Shown in pieces: positions 10,133-21,400 of a stretch of 64,000 bases of DNA. Source of the DNA: Cryphonectria parasitica EP155 (Eukaryota; Ascomycota; Sordariomycetes; Diaporthales; Cryphonectriaceae). The stretch lies in assembly GCF_011745365.1 (NCBI RefSeq), contig NW_024468916.1, forward strand, positions 2,649,630 through 2,713,629. Reading direction: 5' to 3'. Made by a program: the position numbers and the translations under genes. The notes below the pieces were generated by a model. The model was not told the DNA's origin. It did no database searches and was given only the letters and a program-made list of their open reading frames with translations. Every line of letters starts with the position of its first letter. Position 1 is the first letter of the stretch.

Positions 10133-11854
10133 TCACGACACCACGACGGGGGTCTTGCTGACGCCGACGGTGCGGCTGACAAAGTTCCAAAGGTCGACGG
10201 CGCACTGCGTGATGCTCTCGCGAGGAGCCCATCCCAGTTCTGCGCGGGCGCGGGCGTTAGAGGCCACACACGTGCCAACATCGCCCGCCCGGCGGCCTTG
10301 GTGGTCCAGGGGTATCTCCCTGCCCGCCGCGTGTTCGAGCGAGCGCACTGCCTCGAGCACAGTTGTTCCATTGCCACTACCGAGGTTGTAAGCGCGGAAC
10401 CCCGTGGGGGCTACAGCAGCAGCGTTCTTGTTGTTAGCGCCACACGAGTCGCGTGCCGGACTGGCCGCGGCGTTGGTGCTGGTAGGGCCGGCAGAATCGC
10501 GGTCGAGTGTTTCAGTCTTTTCTTCTTTGTCAGCAGCAGCAGGAGGACACGGCCGCAGCGCAGCGATGTGGCCCCTGGCGACGTCCAGCACGTGCACAAA
10601 GTCGCGCACGGCGCTGCCGTCACGCGTGTCCCAGTCGGACCCGAATACGTCGAGCTTGGAACGGTCGCCCGTGAGCACCTGCGTGATGACAGGGTACAGG
10701 TTGGTCGGCGCGTTGCGCGGGCTCTCGCCAAGCAGACCCGAGGGGTCGCAGCCCACAGGGTTGAAGTACCGCAGCGCCACGATGCGCCAGCGGTCGTCTG
10801 CCTCAGCCAGGTCTGCAAGGATCGCCTCAGCCATGTACTTGGTGCGGCCATAGGGGCATGTGAGCCCTGCCACCGAGGGCGTGAGGTCGACGTGCGCGTC
10901 GGTCGCAGGGTCGCGCACGGTCTCGGGGAAGTGGACAAGGTCTTCCTCCCGCAGGGGCACGCCCGCGTTGGCCTTGGACCCATACACGGTCGCGGAGCTG
11001 CTGAAGATGAAGTTGCGGATGGCGAACTTGTCCAGGAGCTCAAGGAGCGAGACGAGACCGCAGACGTTGTTGTTGTAATAGGCCAGTGGCTTGCCAATGG
11101 ACTCGGAGACGGACTTGTATGCGGCGAAGTGGATAACACCCGTGATCCGGGATTGGTAGGTCATCTGTCTCCTTTCGGTCTCGTCTGTCTCCGGTGATGA
11201 TGATGATGATGATGATGTTGATGAGGATGTTGACGACGACACGGGCACGAGGTCGGTATAGCTCTCCAGCAGGAAGCGCATCGACCGGCTCCTGTAGTCG
11301 CAACGGTGGAAGTGGAGGAGTGGCATCTGTATTCCCTTCTCCTTGCACTCCTTCCCGGCGAGGAGCTTGATGTTGTGCAGTACGCTCTCATAGCTGTTGC
11401 TGAGGTTGTCGACCACGATGACTGGACAATTTCTGTTAGCCCTTGTGGCTCCTCCCAGAGACATGCAGCCTGCCGTGGTGCCGGCAGTTGTGGAACACAT
11501 GGTCCAAAAACAAAAAAAAAAAGCAAGAGGGAAAAGGAAACAGGGGCTGTGCAAACCATTAAATCCAGCTCTCAAGAGTTCCAACACGGTATGGGATCCG
11601 ATGAAGCCCAGTCCTCCAATGACAAGGACAAAGGTTGGGTCATGTGTGGTAGAGTGAGCACCAAGTCCGAGACCGCCAGCAAAGTTGAGAGGTGGTGCAT
11701 CCTCGAGGTCGGATGTCTCTGGTGTGCTGAGAGGGGAACTCGCCAGTGGTGAGTTCTCTGAAGGGGTAGAGGCATATGTGGAAGGGTGTGAAGGTGTGTA
11801 GCTGTCCATGGTGGCTACAGAGGAGATGGACAAGTGCAGCTTCTGCTCTTCCAT
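10133..11854 (-). CDS. uge3: UDP-glucose / UDP-GlcNAc 4-epimerase (Uge3-like)
   Basis: Exons on the minus strand are 11854-11557 and 11421-10133, joined in phase 1, giving 528 residues. The 135-nt intron is stop-free, with a GTTTGC donor, GCTAAC branch and CCAG acceptor; its removal restores the NVIVVDNLSNS strand of the Rossmann fold. An SDR-type NAD site (GGLGFIGSHT) follows a Ser/Pro/Thr-rich N-terminal extension of about 70 residues. The catalytic Tyr-x3-Lys is PYGRTK. Low-complexity inserts are a Ser/Thr run after the first third and an Ala/Asn-rich segment near the C-terminus. Residue 484 is Cys in GTCVASN, aligning with E. coli GalE Tyr299 and human GALE Cys307. That position controls whether N-acetylated sugars fit, so the enzyme should interconvert UDP-GlcNAc and UDP-GalNAc as well as UDP-Glc and UDP-Gal. 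This suits supply of UDP-Gal and UDP-GalNAc for galactosaminogalactan. The start chosen is the first ATG downstream of the CA/GT repeat leader. Confidence 0.9.
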   Translation of the reverse strand: MEEQKLHLSISSVATMDSYTPSHPSTYASTPSENSPLASSPLSTPETSDLEDAPPLNFAGGLGLGAHSTTHDPTFVLVIGGLGFIGSHTVLELLRAGFNGLHSPCFLFPLAFFFCFWTMCSTTAGTTAGCMSLGGATRANRNCPVIVVDNLSNSYESVLHNIKLLAGKECKEKGIQMPLLHFHRCDYRSRSMRFLLESYTDLVPVSSSTSSSTSSSSSSSPETDETERRQMTYQSRITGVIHFAAYKSVSESIGKPLAYYNNNVCGLVSLLELLDKFAIRNFIFSSSATVYGSKANAGVPLREEDLVHFPETVRDPATDAHVDLTPSVAGLTCPYGRTKYMAEAILADLAEADDRWRIVALRYFNPVGCDPSGLLGESPRNAPTNLYPVITQVLTGDRSKLDVFGSDWDTRDGSAVRDFVHVLDVARGHIAALRPCPPAAADKEEKTETLDRDSAGPTSTNAAASPARDSCGANNKNAAAVAPTGFRAYNLGSGNGTTVLEAVRSLEHAAGREIPLDHQGRRAGDVGTCVASNARARAELGWAPRESITQCAVDLWNFVSRTVGVSKTPVVVS

Positions 11855-11924
11855 GGTGCTTATGGAAGTGTTGGTGTTGGTGTGTGCGTGTGCGTGTTTT
11901 TGTTTGAGTGAGTGAGAGAGAAAG

Positions 11925-11927
<3 letters not shown>

Positions 11928-11964
<37 letters not shown>
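11928..11964. repeat. (GT)n microsatellite in the epimerase leader
   Basis: An uninterrupted GT/TG run on the plus strand (CA/AC in the mRNA sense) lies 74-110 bases upstream of the epimerase ATG. In the gene's frame it would encode His-Thr repeats, which inflates the open frame upstream of the true start. Confidence 0.95.
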
Positions 11965-11965
<1 letters not shown>

Positions 11966-14900
11966 TGTCCAGGAAGATGGGGTGAGACTTGACAACTTAG
12001 GAACAAGGTGGGTGAGGGCCTTTTTCAAGTACTGGTTCCGGAAAACAAAGAGGCTCTTTTGGTAACGAACGGAGGAATTGGGAAGCAAGCTGGAGATGAT
12101 GTCGACACCATGAGGAAGAGAAAGAGAATCAGGCTGGGGAAGCGAGTGAAATATTCAATAGTGTCGGTGGCAGTAGCCGGGCGCCGTCACACTAGGGAAC
12201 GCATCGTCGTCGGACCACACACGCATTTTAGTTGGGCGATATATTGGCCCAAGCACGAGCAAGATGGAGCAATTTCAGCCGTCTGTGGGCAAAGAGAGCA
12301 ATGAATGATACCCTAGAGCCGGCCAGCTCATCGTGGAGCCCGGGGTTGGGTGCCCTTGGGATGAAGCGAGGCATGTCTCACGGGCTAGAACACATGGCTT
12401 GCCCGTAGTGTGAGTATTCCAGGAATAGTGAAAAGAGCGTATGTACCGGTGAAACAAAGCTATCCGTATGACGTGCCTTAACGAGACGAACACGACACGG
12501 AGGTCGAGAACAAGGAGGGCAAGAGAAAAAAATAAAATAAAAAAGACTGAGGGAGAAACAAAAAAAGAACAGGGCTCCACTGGGTTGGTAACCGCCCAGG
12601 TCAGGCAGGTCTGGGCTGAGAGGATGGGTCAGCCCTCGGAGCATGTAGTATTCAGGCAGAGCAGTTTTTGTCTAGCCCTCAATGAATAGGTTCCCACATA
12701 GCAGGAGGATAAGAATGTGCACAAGGAAACCGTCCTTCGGTACCTCCTCCCGCCCCTCCCCCCCACCCCCCCCAGGCTGGCTTGGTCCTGTGTGCATTCC
12801 AGTCACCAGGGGTAGCTTGGGTGACGGGGTTGTGCCTCATCCGTGATGCCCGCGGACCCCCAAAGGTTCTCTCTTGGGTCTCTCTCTCTCTCTTCGGGCA
12901 GACCCAGCCAGCAGTCATGCCATCTTGTTTTCTCGTTGCCAGTTACGAGAGTTCTCGGACATTGCTACGTCAGTTTGGACTGTAACGCCAAGAAGCTAGA
13001 AGACGTGGCACAGGCATCTTCAGGAGGGTCTTAGTAGGAGTTGGCCTACGTGAAAGCTCGTAAAGGAACGGAATTAGAGCACTAAACCAGGATGCCGTGA
13101 AAAGCAAAAGGAAAAAAGTTCCCCAAGATAGAAAATTCGACCGCCTGAAGAACTATTACGGTTTAGCAGTATGTATGCACGGCAGGGCGAGACGCCACTT
13201 CTTGAGATACTGGCCGTGTTTGGAAGTAAAGGGCAAGCCACGGCAGGCTATCGGCCCAGTATAGCGGGTGAACGCAGGCCAGAGGAGTTGTACAAAAAGC
13301 AATAAGGACTTTGTGAGAGCCGCATCTGGACAAGAAGTCGTCGTGGGGTCTGTTCTGGTCAGGGCTGAACCTTGTCCCAGGAGGAGGCTTCATAAGCTGG
13401 GGCCCCCCTCAAAAGGGTCGAGGTTGTGCGAGCCAAGGAAGCATGGTGCTTTGGTGCGTGATCTGAGAATACGACGTTGCAGGTGTAGTGCTTGATTCGA
13501 TCCTAGGCCCCGTCAGTGCACACGGGTGGGCCTGAGCTGGCACTATGTCAAAGAGGCGATGGCATGTAGAATTGGTGAGCAAGTACTAATTGGTAATCAG
13601 TGCCTGGCCAAGCCGTCCTCAGGTCGTGCGACGATGCTGTTGGGCTAAACAAACCCACCTCTTCCCACCAAGCCGGGGGAATGGAATTTCTCCATTGGGC
13701 CGCCACTACATGCAGAATACCTGGGGCAGCATGGGGGAGACTGTGCCGTACTCTGCGGCGCCAGGCAGGGCCGGCGGCAAAGAAGGTGATGAATGGTATG
13801 GTAGAATGTCAAAGGTGTAACCTGGATTTCGTCACCTTGGCGATGTCACTCTTAGCCAGGGGTGTTTCGGTCCTATCAAGGTGCGCGTGCCCGCTGGAAA
13901 AGACCTTGAAGAATTCCAAGGCAGGGATGCCTCTGCCTCCAATATGAGCAGGGGACAGCTCTTTAAGATCGACGAAGACCACCGGTTGTTTCGGGTCCGC
14001 CAATAGGCCTAGAGCCGGAGCATGGTCCACCGCGAGAGAAGTACTATGGTAGGGTTCTTCACTGTTGGGGGGGAGTGGACGGTTTTGTCTGGTTGGCCCT
14101 AAGCCTCGCTGTTTGTCAGATCTCTCATGGATGCGACCCTGTCGAGAGAGCCACAGAGAGACGGAAAGACAAGAGTTGAGCGGAAACATGCCGGAGAAAA
14201 AAACCCCCAAAAAACATATGCTTTCTGGTCGGCTCTTCTTACTCATCCGGCGACAGCAGCGTACATCCAGGCAGCCGGAACATGCACTTTGCCAAGGTCA
14301 ATAGTCTGCAACATAGGCCCTTCGTCTGAAAGCTTCACCGCTGTCGCAGCCGCTGGAGGCGGCGGGTCTGCCACATCCTGTGGTAATAACATCGCGAGCC
14401 GGCTCTCGCTACCTAGGTATTACGGCCGAGTTGTCTCTGAAGCGCGTGGTGGACAGGGGAGGGCACGAGGCGCTGGGAGACGCCGCTATGATCGGACCGG
14501 GCCTCTTTGTCTCACACTGCTTTGAATTCCATGTTGTTGGTTTTTTGTTGCGCCCTGAGTCAGAGAGAGCTGCGGAGCTGGGGGGAGCTGACTGGCCCTA
14601 GAGAGACAAGACCGTGTCTCGTCCTTCTAGGCGTCCTGGGAGGAGCTCTCGCTAGCCATTTTACCGCCTGGCGAGATGTTCAGGGTTCCGCAGGCCAAGT
14701 TCTTATGAGGACGGGACGGTCGACCCGAAAGCCTGGTGCGGCCCTCAGCAACGTGGTCAACCCACGCGGCAGACATGGCGCCTCGACTACTTTGGGCGCC
14801 CACGCGGTTGGAAGCTCAGGGTCTTTCTGTCAGGGTGGCGCTGTCTCTTCTCCGAGCGATGCCGTGTGAGTAGGTCGGATTTACCGATTAGTACCAGAAG

Positions 14901-15712
14901 TTGTTCTCTAGCGGATCCACCCGTAGTGGGGGAGACACAGAGAGAGGGAGGAAAAGACCAGGCAAGGCGCGACGGCGCACAAGAATGCGTGGAGAAGCGC
15001 AAAGTTCATTGTAGTCAAAGTTATTGTGGTTAGTTAGTGTGGATTGTCGAACGATCGAAGCGCTAAAGTAGTGATTCGTAGTTCTCTTGGGTCATTGTTT
15101 GGTTGGAGTATGAGTGGTCTAGAGACCGAAGAGAAGACCATTGAGAGAAGGCACACAAAGAAGCATGACACTAAAAGAAGAGTATTTTCGTGCGGGACTG
15201 CTAGCATCGCATTAGATCTGACGTGAGTGTAAATAGCCGTGCGGTGTGCGCGAGAGAAGGACGGAGGAGAAAGGGATGAAAAAATAGAAGCAGGTGCGTG
15301 CGTGCGTGCAAGGGAAAAAACAGTTGGTTGAGGAATGAAGTCGGCTCTGAGTGGGACCGATCCGGGCAAGAGCCACCCCTGCCCTTGCCATGGAAAGGGC
15401 ACCCCCAGACTTGAGGAAGGAATCGAAAACACATGGACGTTAGCGAGTGGGTACCTAGCTGGGGAGTACAAAGATTATGTTGGTAGTTGCATATTGCTTT
15501 TCAATATGCGGATAAAAGAGCGAACTCAGGATGGCCCCCCCTTGCTGCCTGCATCAGAAGTACCGACATGGACACCTACCATACCATAGAGAGTAATGCT
15601 CAGTATGTACTATAGTAGCTTCAGCCACAGGAACCCCCTCCCAAATCACCGAGAGCCAGCCCTCGGACGCTCGGATGGAATCGATGAGGTTGTGAGGTAT
15701 CGAAGTACTCTC

Positions 15713-15724
15713 GTACCTAGGTAC
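15713..15724. repeat. 12-bp perfect palindrome
   Basis: GTACCTAGGTAC is its own reverse complement and sits among several further GTAC/TACTATG motifs (about 15703-15750). Function unknown. Confidence 0.6.
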
Positions 15725-18407
15725 TATGTACTGTTGCTATGTACCTTTGCCCCTCCAAAATTTCCCTCCTTCTCTTGCTACCTACCCCTCCCTGCTCCTT
15801 CCCATTTCCTACCACCCCCCACCCCCGCCCCTTCTCTCCTTCTGCAGTTATCAGTCATCATCCAATTTCGACGTCTTTCCAAGACTCGACACGCCACATA
15901 CTTCATTGCTGGGGCGGGCTGGTGCTTTTCCGCGCCTGGGCCTGATTCCAGGTCTGACCGCATTCTTTTCGAGAGAGACCAGCCTTGGTTGGACAAGGAC
16001 AAGAAACAGTCTAGAGGTCAGCGACAACCAGGTGAAGAGGCTTCATTTCCCTTCTGGGGCAAGGTCTGGTGCGTACTCGCATCCTGTCGACTTGTTCGCC
16101 ATGACGAGGGCATTTCCGGTGTGGCATCGGGTGTAACGCAAAGCCAGGACCCCAGCACAGCACGTACAGCACGCACAAGCAAAGCCCTCGCATGCCTTGC
16201 TTGCTGCACGGGAGATCATGGTTCGTCCTCCCCTCGTGCTTGTGTTCCCTAATGATGCCGGTGGCTCTCTCGGTAGTCCAGCATCCGGTGCCGGGGTGCT
16301 TCTGTGGCAATAATATATGTATGACGCATTCAGTTTGTTCTATTTATTTTGTTTCTCTCGCTACGCTGCGCTACGCTGAACGATGCGCCGTTTTCTTGAC
16401 GAGCGAGAAGGCGGTCATGTTGTTCTGTATGGCGCCCAAAACTTGTACCACTGTGGCCACCCGCACCTCGTGATGGGGACGCGTGAGAAACGCTGGGCAC
16501 CATCACTTTAGAGGGAGGGGGCGAGGAGGAGTCTACAACATCGAGGATGGCCTGTCTGTGCTGCACGTCCAGGACTTTGGATTGGTCGACTTGATTATGC
16601 ATGTCTGTCACCCGGTGACTGAACTCCCGGGCCTGTGGTAACATCACATCGCTTGTCTCGCTCTGGCGCTACCCACCGCCAATCAATGCCCGCTCTGGAA
16701 GGCTGCTGCGCCTGGAAACTCTCTTTTTCCCTTCCCGTTCCCTCCTATTCTCTTCTCGTTGGCTCTATTCTCAGCCGTCCCTCCTCCTTCACTGGCCAGC
16801 AACGTCAGCCCGGAAGCAACCTTTCGGGCTTTTTTTTTCGACCACTGGCAACAGCCGCCTGCCCTCCAGCCCCATCGTTTTACGGCCATTTTCCGGACTG
16901 CAAGGCCAAGGTGTGTGTGTTTCTAAAATGATGATGATGATGATGCCACCTGGCCGTGTAGTGTAGTCAGTGCACACACACCATTCACACCCGCTCTGCC
17001 ACTGCCACTGCCACAACCTCGACGCCTCCACACGCTTCTTTTCAGGAAACGGCCATCAGCTCTCCGAGTCTAAAGGAAACTCAGCTGCAATCTGCACGCG
17101 CGCCTGGGGTGAGTAGGGCATGTGGCTGCAGCCTGCGCCAGCGCCAGCGCTGCTGCACGTCGGTGTCGTGACTTTTGTTTATTCATCGTGCTGCTCGGCG
17201 ATGATCTGGATGCCGAAAGCTGCCCGCATACTTGGCATGCTGATCATGAGATACGGAGGCTCGACCAATGCCTTTTTTAGCTACTTTCTCTTGCTCTCGC
17301 TTCTCCTCTGGCCCAGAATACGGCATGCGGTCGCGAGTCGCGCCTGCAGTCGACGGGACCCTGCCCTCCCCTGGTACATCCTCTCTCTTATGCGCTACCA
17401 GGTTTTACCCTGAAGGCCTTCTCCCAAGATAGGTCGATGGCGCCATGGCTTGTACCTCGGTCCTCGTGGCCCCTGACTTGTGGGTGGATACGGTACCTTG
17501 ACTATGACAGAAGAGAGCCTGGCAGCTCTGGTAGCTCTCAAAAGTGGGTGTTCGTGCCCCAGCCCAGCCCAGCCCAGCGCACCCTGCCCTCCAGACGGCG
17601 GCGGATGGAGATCGTGGCGTTCCAGGGCCCAGTTTGCTGGATCTGCCACGTCGGTCCACTGATTCTCGAGAAATGACGAAAAGATAGACAAGACACAAAA
17701 GAAGATAGGAGAGAAGACGAAAAATAGATCGAAATAAAGAAAAGCAAATGATCGGAAAGTGCTGCTAGTACGATTATCGTTGGTAAGCCCGTGTTGTGTT
17801 TCGAAGTAGTTTAGCATGCGCATCTGGGTCTCACTTTTTTTCGTATGTTCTGCTGTACTGCTGGCTTTGCATTTGCTGGGGTCCCATATTGGTCGTGGCC
17901 TGTCTGGTCCCTTCTCGCCCTCTGCCAATCTGTGACCTGAACTTGGCGAACTGGAACTCGTTTGGGTTTTAATATCGCCCTCCCATGCACCCATCCGTTC
18001 GCGTCTTTTGCTGGTTTCCCTTTCCGGCCTCTGCTCTACAGGCCAAGCCATCCTCCTTTTATTACACACTTTAGGCTCCCTCCCTCCCCGCCGCCGTCAC
18101 CACTGGGCCCTTTTTACAAAACCGCCTATTCCCTTTTCACCATTTCCGGACAAAGAAAGAGCGGCGCAACCCCGCCTAGTACTTCTCAGCTGGTGGACGT
18201 GGGCAGCAATGTTTTGATATTGGACACTGAGGGGCCTTTTCGTCCTTTTCTTTTTGTTTTTGTCTTGGATAACTCGTGCTGTGCAAAGCCGTCGGGTGTG
18301 CGTATTGCCTTGCGCTGCACTGTGACCCTCTCTCCCTTGCACCTTCCCTCTACTCCACCGCTGCCAGCCCAGCAGCAGCAGGAGCATCGTCATCCGTCGT
18401 CATCATC

Positions 18408-21400
18408 ATGGCTTCCTTCTTCCAGCCTCTGCTGTCAGGCAACACTGCCTCGGAAGTCTGCGGCAACGGCACCCAGTGGAAGATATACTGCAACTCCATA
18501 TTACCGAGCGATGAACGTCTCCAGTACTCATATCAATGGATCACCTTCATCATCGCAATCGTAGCTGTGGGTGTCCCAACGATTCTGGCAATAGGCGAGA
18601 GGTCAGCCTGGGCCTTCAGATCATGGAGAAAGAGAAGAAAAAGGTACGTCGTTGTGAACAATTTCTTCAGTAGAAGAATGACAAGAATCAAAATTGGCGG
18701 CGGCAGAGTCCTTGCTTTTCTTGTTGATTTCTGTTTGTTTGCTAACGTATCTTGTGTGTACATAGTCGGAACAGAGATGGAGCACTCGAGCGGGCCAAAC
18801 GCATGGAGCCATCGCCCTGCGTGGACCTGTCGACGGTCAAGTCGTTTGGCGTCTTTGGGAAGGACAGCCCCGTCCCCAATCTTGGAAAGCTCAACATCGA
18901 GCACGACCTGCTGATCGTGGCCCTGCCGTTTCTGACGGGGGCGGCTGCCACCGAGGACACTGACCAAGGCTCATTTTCCGAGACCTCGAGCACCATCGCC
19001 GGTGTCTCCCCATCCACTCCCGTGCTTGGCCTTGTTGACGGCCAGGACCTGGGCATCAGCTCTGCGACCGGATTCTCCCCCTCGACCACCATCGACTTTC
19101 TCTTCCATGTCTACCACGACAATGCCGTCGTAGGCCTGGTCCTGGATGTCGGCATGGTCCCCAGCTCAGCCCTCCCCTTGATCCCGCAGATCATCATCGG
19201 GCTCTGCGAGATCCAAGTTCCCGTCGTCCTAAAGTGCCACCATGACGCCTCAGTGCTGAGCCTGGTGAACCCCAAGTTCCTCTCAGGCCTCATTGTGGAG
19301 AACGCGTGCATCCTGGAGGACGGGACGAGGAGGGACTATTTCCGGTCCATCGCCCTGCGCGACGCCATGGCCAAGTGCGCAGACCAGCGGGTGGAGAGGC
19401 CCAACTTCTTTGTGGGCTTTTTCGACCGCTGGCATGTACGCCCCTCGGCAGCCGTGGTCAGGAGATCGCAGAAGCTAGCCGAGCATTTCGCGGCCGCCTT
19501 TGAGCACGGCCGAGCCGCGTCTCCAACCGCACCCAGCGTCATGCCGACCAAGAAGCTGCCGCTCAGCCTGAGCGCGTTTGAGTACCTGCGGAGGTCCGAG
19601 ACGTCGGAGCTGCAGAGCTCCTGGATGCAGCAGAAGAGGCTCACGCACGTGGGCAACGGACGGCGCGACTCGATCGAAAAGGTGGCCAGCCTGCCGTTTG
19701 GCGAGCTCCAGCAGATCATCCCCGAGATCGATGAGCTCCTGCGGCCGCTGTCGCTCCCCGAAGACCTCCAGAACCTGCGATCTGAACGGCCCATCAGGAT
19801 TACCCCGCCCGACTATGTGCCGTACGCCCCAACCAGGGAGGACTTTTGGGAGCGCACGTCGCAGGGGGAGCTGATTTCGCCCAATGGCTGCGTACCACTC
19901 CTCAGCGAGCCCACCACCGCCCAGCACGACGCCATCCTGGACACTCAGATCCATCTGCGCACCCTGAAGATGCTGCAGCGCGCCTCGGATGCTGAGATGA
20001 CCAAGTACCTCGAGGCTTTCCAGCAGTACCCTCGTGCCTCCAGGCACTATCAGCTCGTGCAGTCGCTGGTGGCGGGCCTTAAGGCGCGAAATATCTTCAT
20101 CTACAAGGGCCTCGGCAGCGGCTTCACCCTCCCGGACAATGCTGCCGAGTTTTGGGGTGTATCTGCCGCGCACAAGGTCTCCAAGGACCACTACCTGCAT
20201 CCGGACTCGACTCCGACTGAGATCGACCTCTTCATTTCACGACGCTGTCCGAGCGACGTGCAGACCATCCTGCACACGTGGCTCGCGCACCATGATGTCT
20301 CTCGTGTCGAGCGCTTCGAGGAGGAGCTGCAGTTCGAGCGGGCGCTGGGCGCCTCGGAGGAAGACATCACGCTTCCCCTGAGCATTCGCCACCAGATTGA
20401 CAATGCCACGCCGGCAGAGACGCTCTTCCTACTGGAACAGATCAAGGTGTCGAGCCTGAACCACCACTTCAAGTTCGGGATCGAAGAGCAGTGCCGCTCT
20501 GTGCTCATCGACCAGACTTCGCTGCAGTCCTGGAACCACGCCACCTCCTTTGGCTTCCTCAGCGGCACCCAGGACATGGAGTCTCTCCTCCGGCGGCGGC
20601 TGCAGGACTTCGTGCGCCTGGGCGCCCAGAAGCTTCCCTCGGTGACCAACCTGCTCCATCTGTACCACCTCGTCGACAGAATCGTCGTCGACGCGCTATT
20701 CTCGGCAGACCGCGACAAGCTCAACACCTTGACTGACGCCCTTCTGCACGCATACGACCCGTGGAGCTCCTGGACCAGCTGCGACCACGTCGACATAAAC
20801 GCCGACCTGTTTGCCCTGATTTTCTTCTCTGCCCTGCGCAAGGGTGCTTTTGAGGACGTCTACGTCGAAACTACAGATCGCTGCCCTTTCTTCCTCTCCC
20901 AGCGCGACCAGGCTGCCGTCTTCTCTGAGCTCTGGGCCCTCGGGTCCCAGTGTGAGGCCTACTTTGGCATGCTCCCTCGGGATCTGGGCGAGATCATCTA
21001 CGACCGCTACCGCGAGTTCCTCGAGGACAACCCTCCCCCTATGGGCTTTAAGGACAAGAAGATCATGACGGTTTTTGCGAAGCCTGACCCCATGCCCGGC
21101 GGTGCGGACGAGGAGATGGGCCCTGATGGCCCGTCCAGGAAAGACTTTGACATGTCCAAGACGGTCATCAACATCCGCAAGAAGTTTGCCGACTTTGGCG
21201 CCCTGTCCATCTTCTGTCTCCCTGCGATTATTGATATCCTGCTCTTGACCTTCCTCGGCAGAGGCCTGTTTATGACCGCCTGGCTGGGCAATGACCACCT
21301 CACCGCTGCATGCTATGCGCTCCTCATGTCGCTGCTCATCTCGGCTGGTGTCACGGGCTGGGTGGGCAGCATTGGCAATTACTACATCTGCAACTATGCA

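Larger units (their letters stand above)
11855..18407. other. Long divergent intergenic region (uge3-like / gt4c-like)
   Basis: About 6.6 kb lies between two divergently transcribed polysaccharide genes. No frame in it shows a recognisable family, consistent wobble bias or plausible exon chain. It includes a long GT repeat next to the epimerase start, a 12-bp palindrome at 15713-15724, an ATG trinucleotide run near 16928-16945 and pyrimidine-rich sequence just before the glycosyltransferase start. It probably carries long regulatory regions for both genes. A fast-evolving small gene could be missed. Confidence 0.55.

Noticed and set aside
13809..14246. 145-codon minus-strand frame in the long intergenic region
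   Set aside because: No recognisable domain and no coding bias; kept out as unsupported.
17395..18069. 224-codon minus-strand frame upstream of the glycosyltransferase
   Set aside because: No family resemblance, mixed composition, no wobble bias and no plausible partner exons; probably chance.
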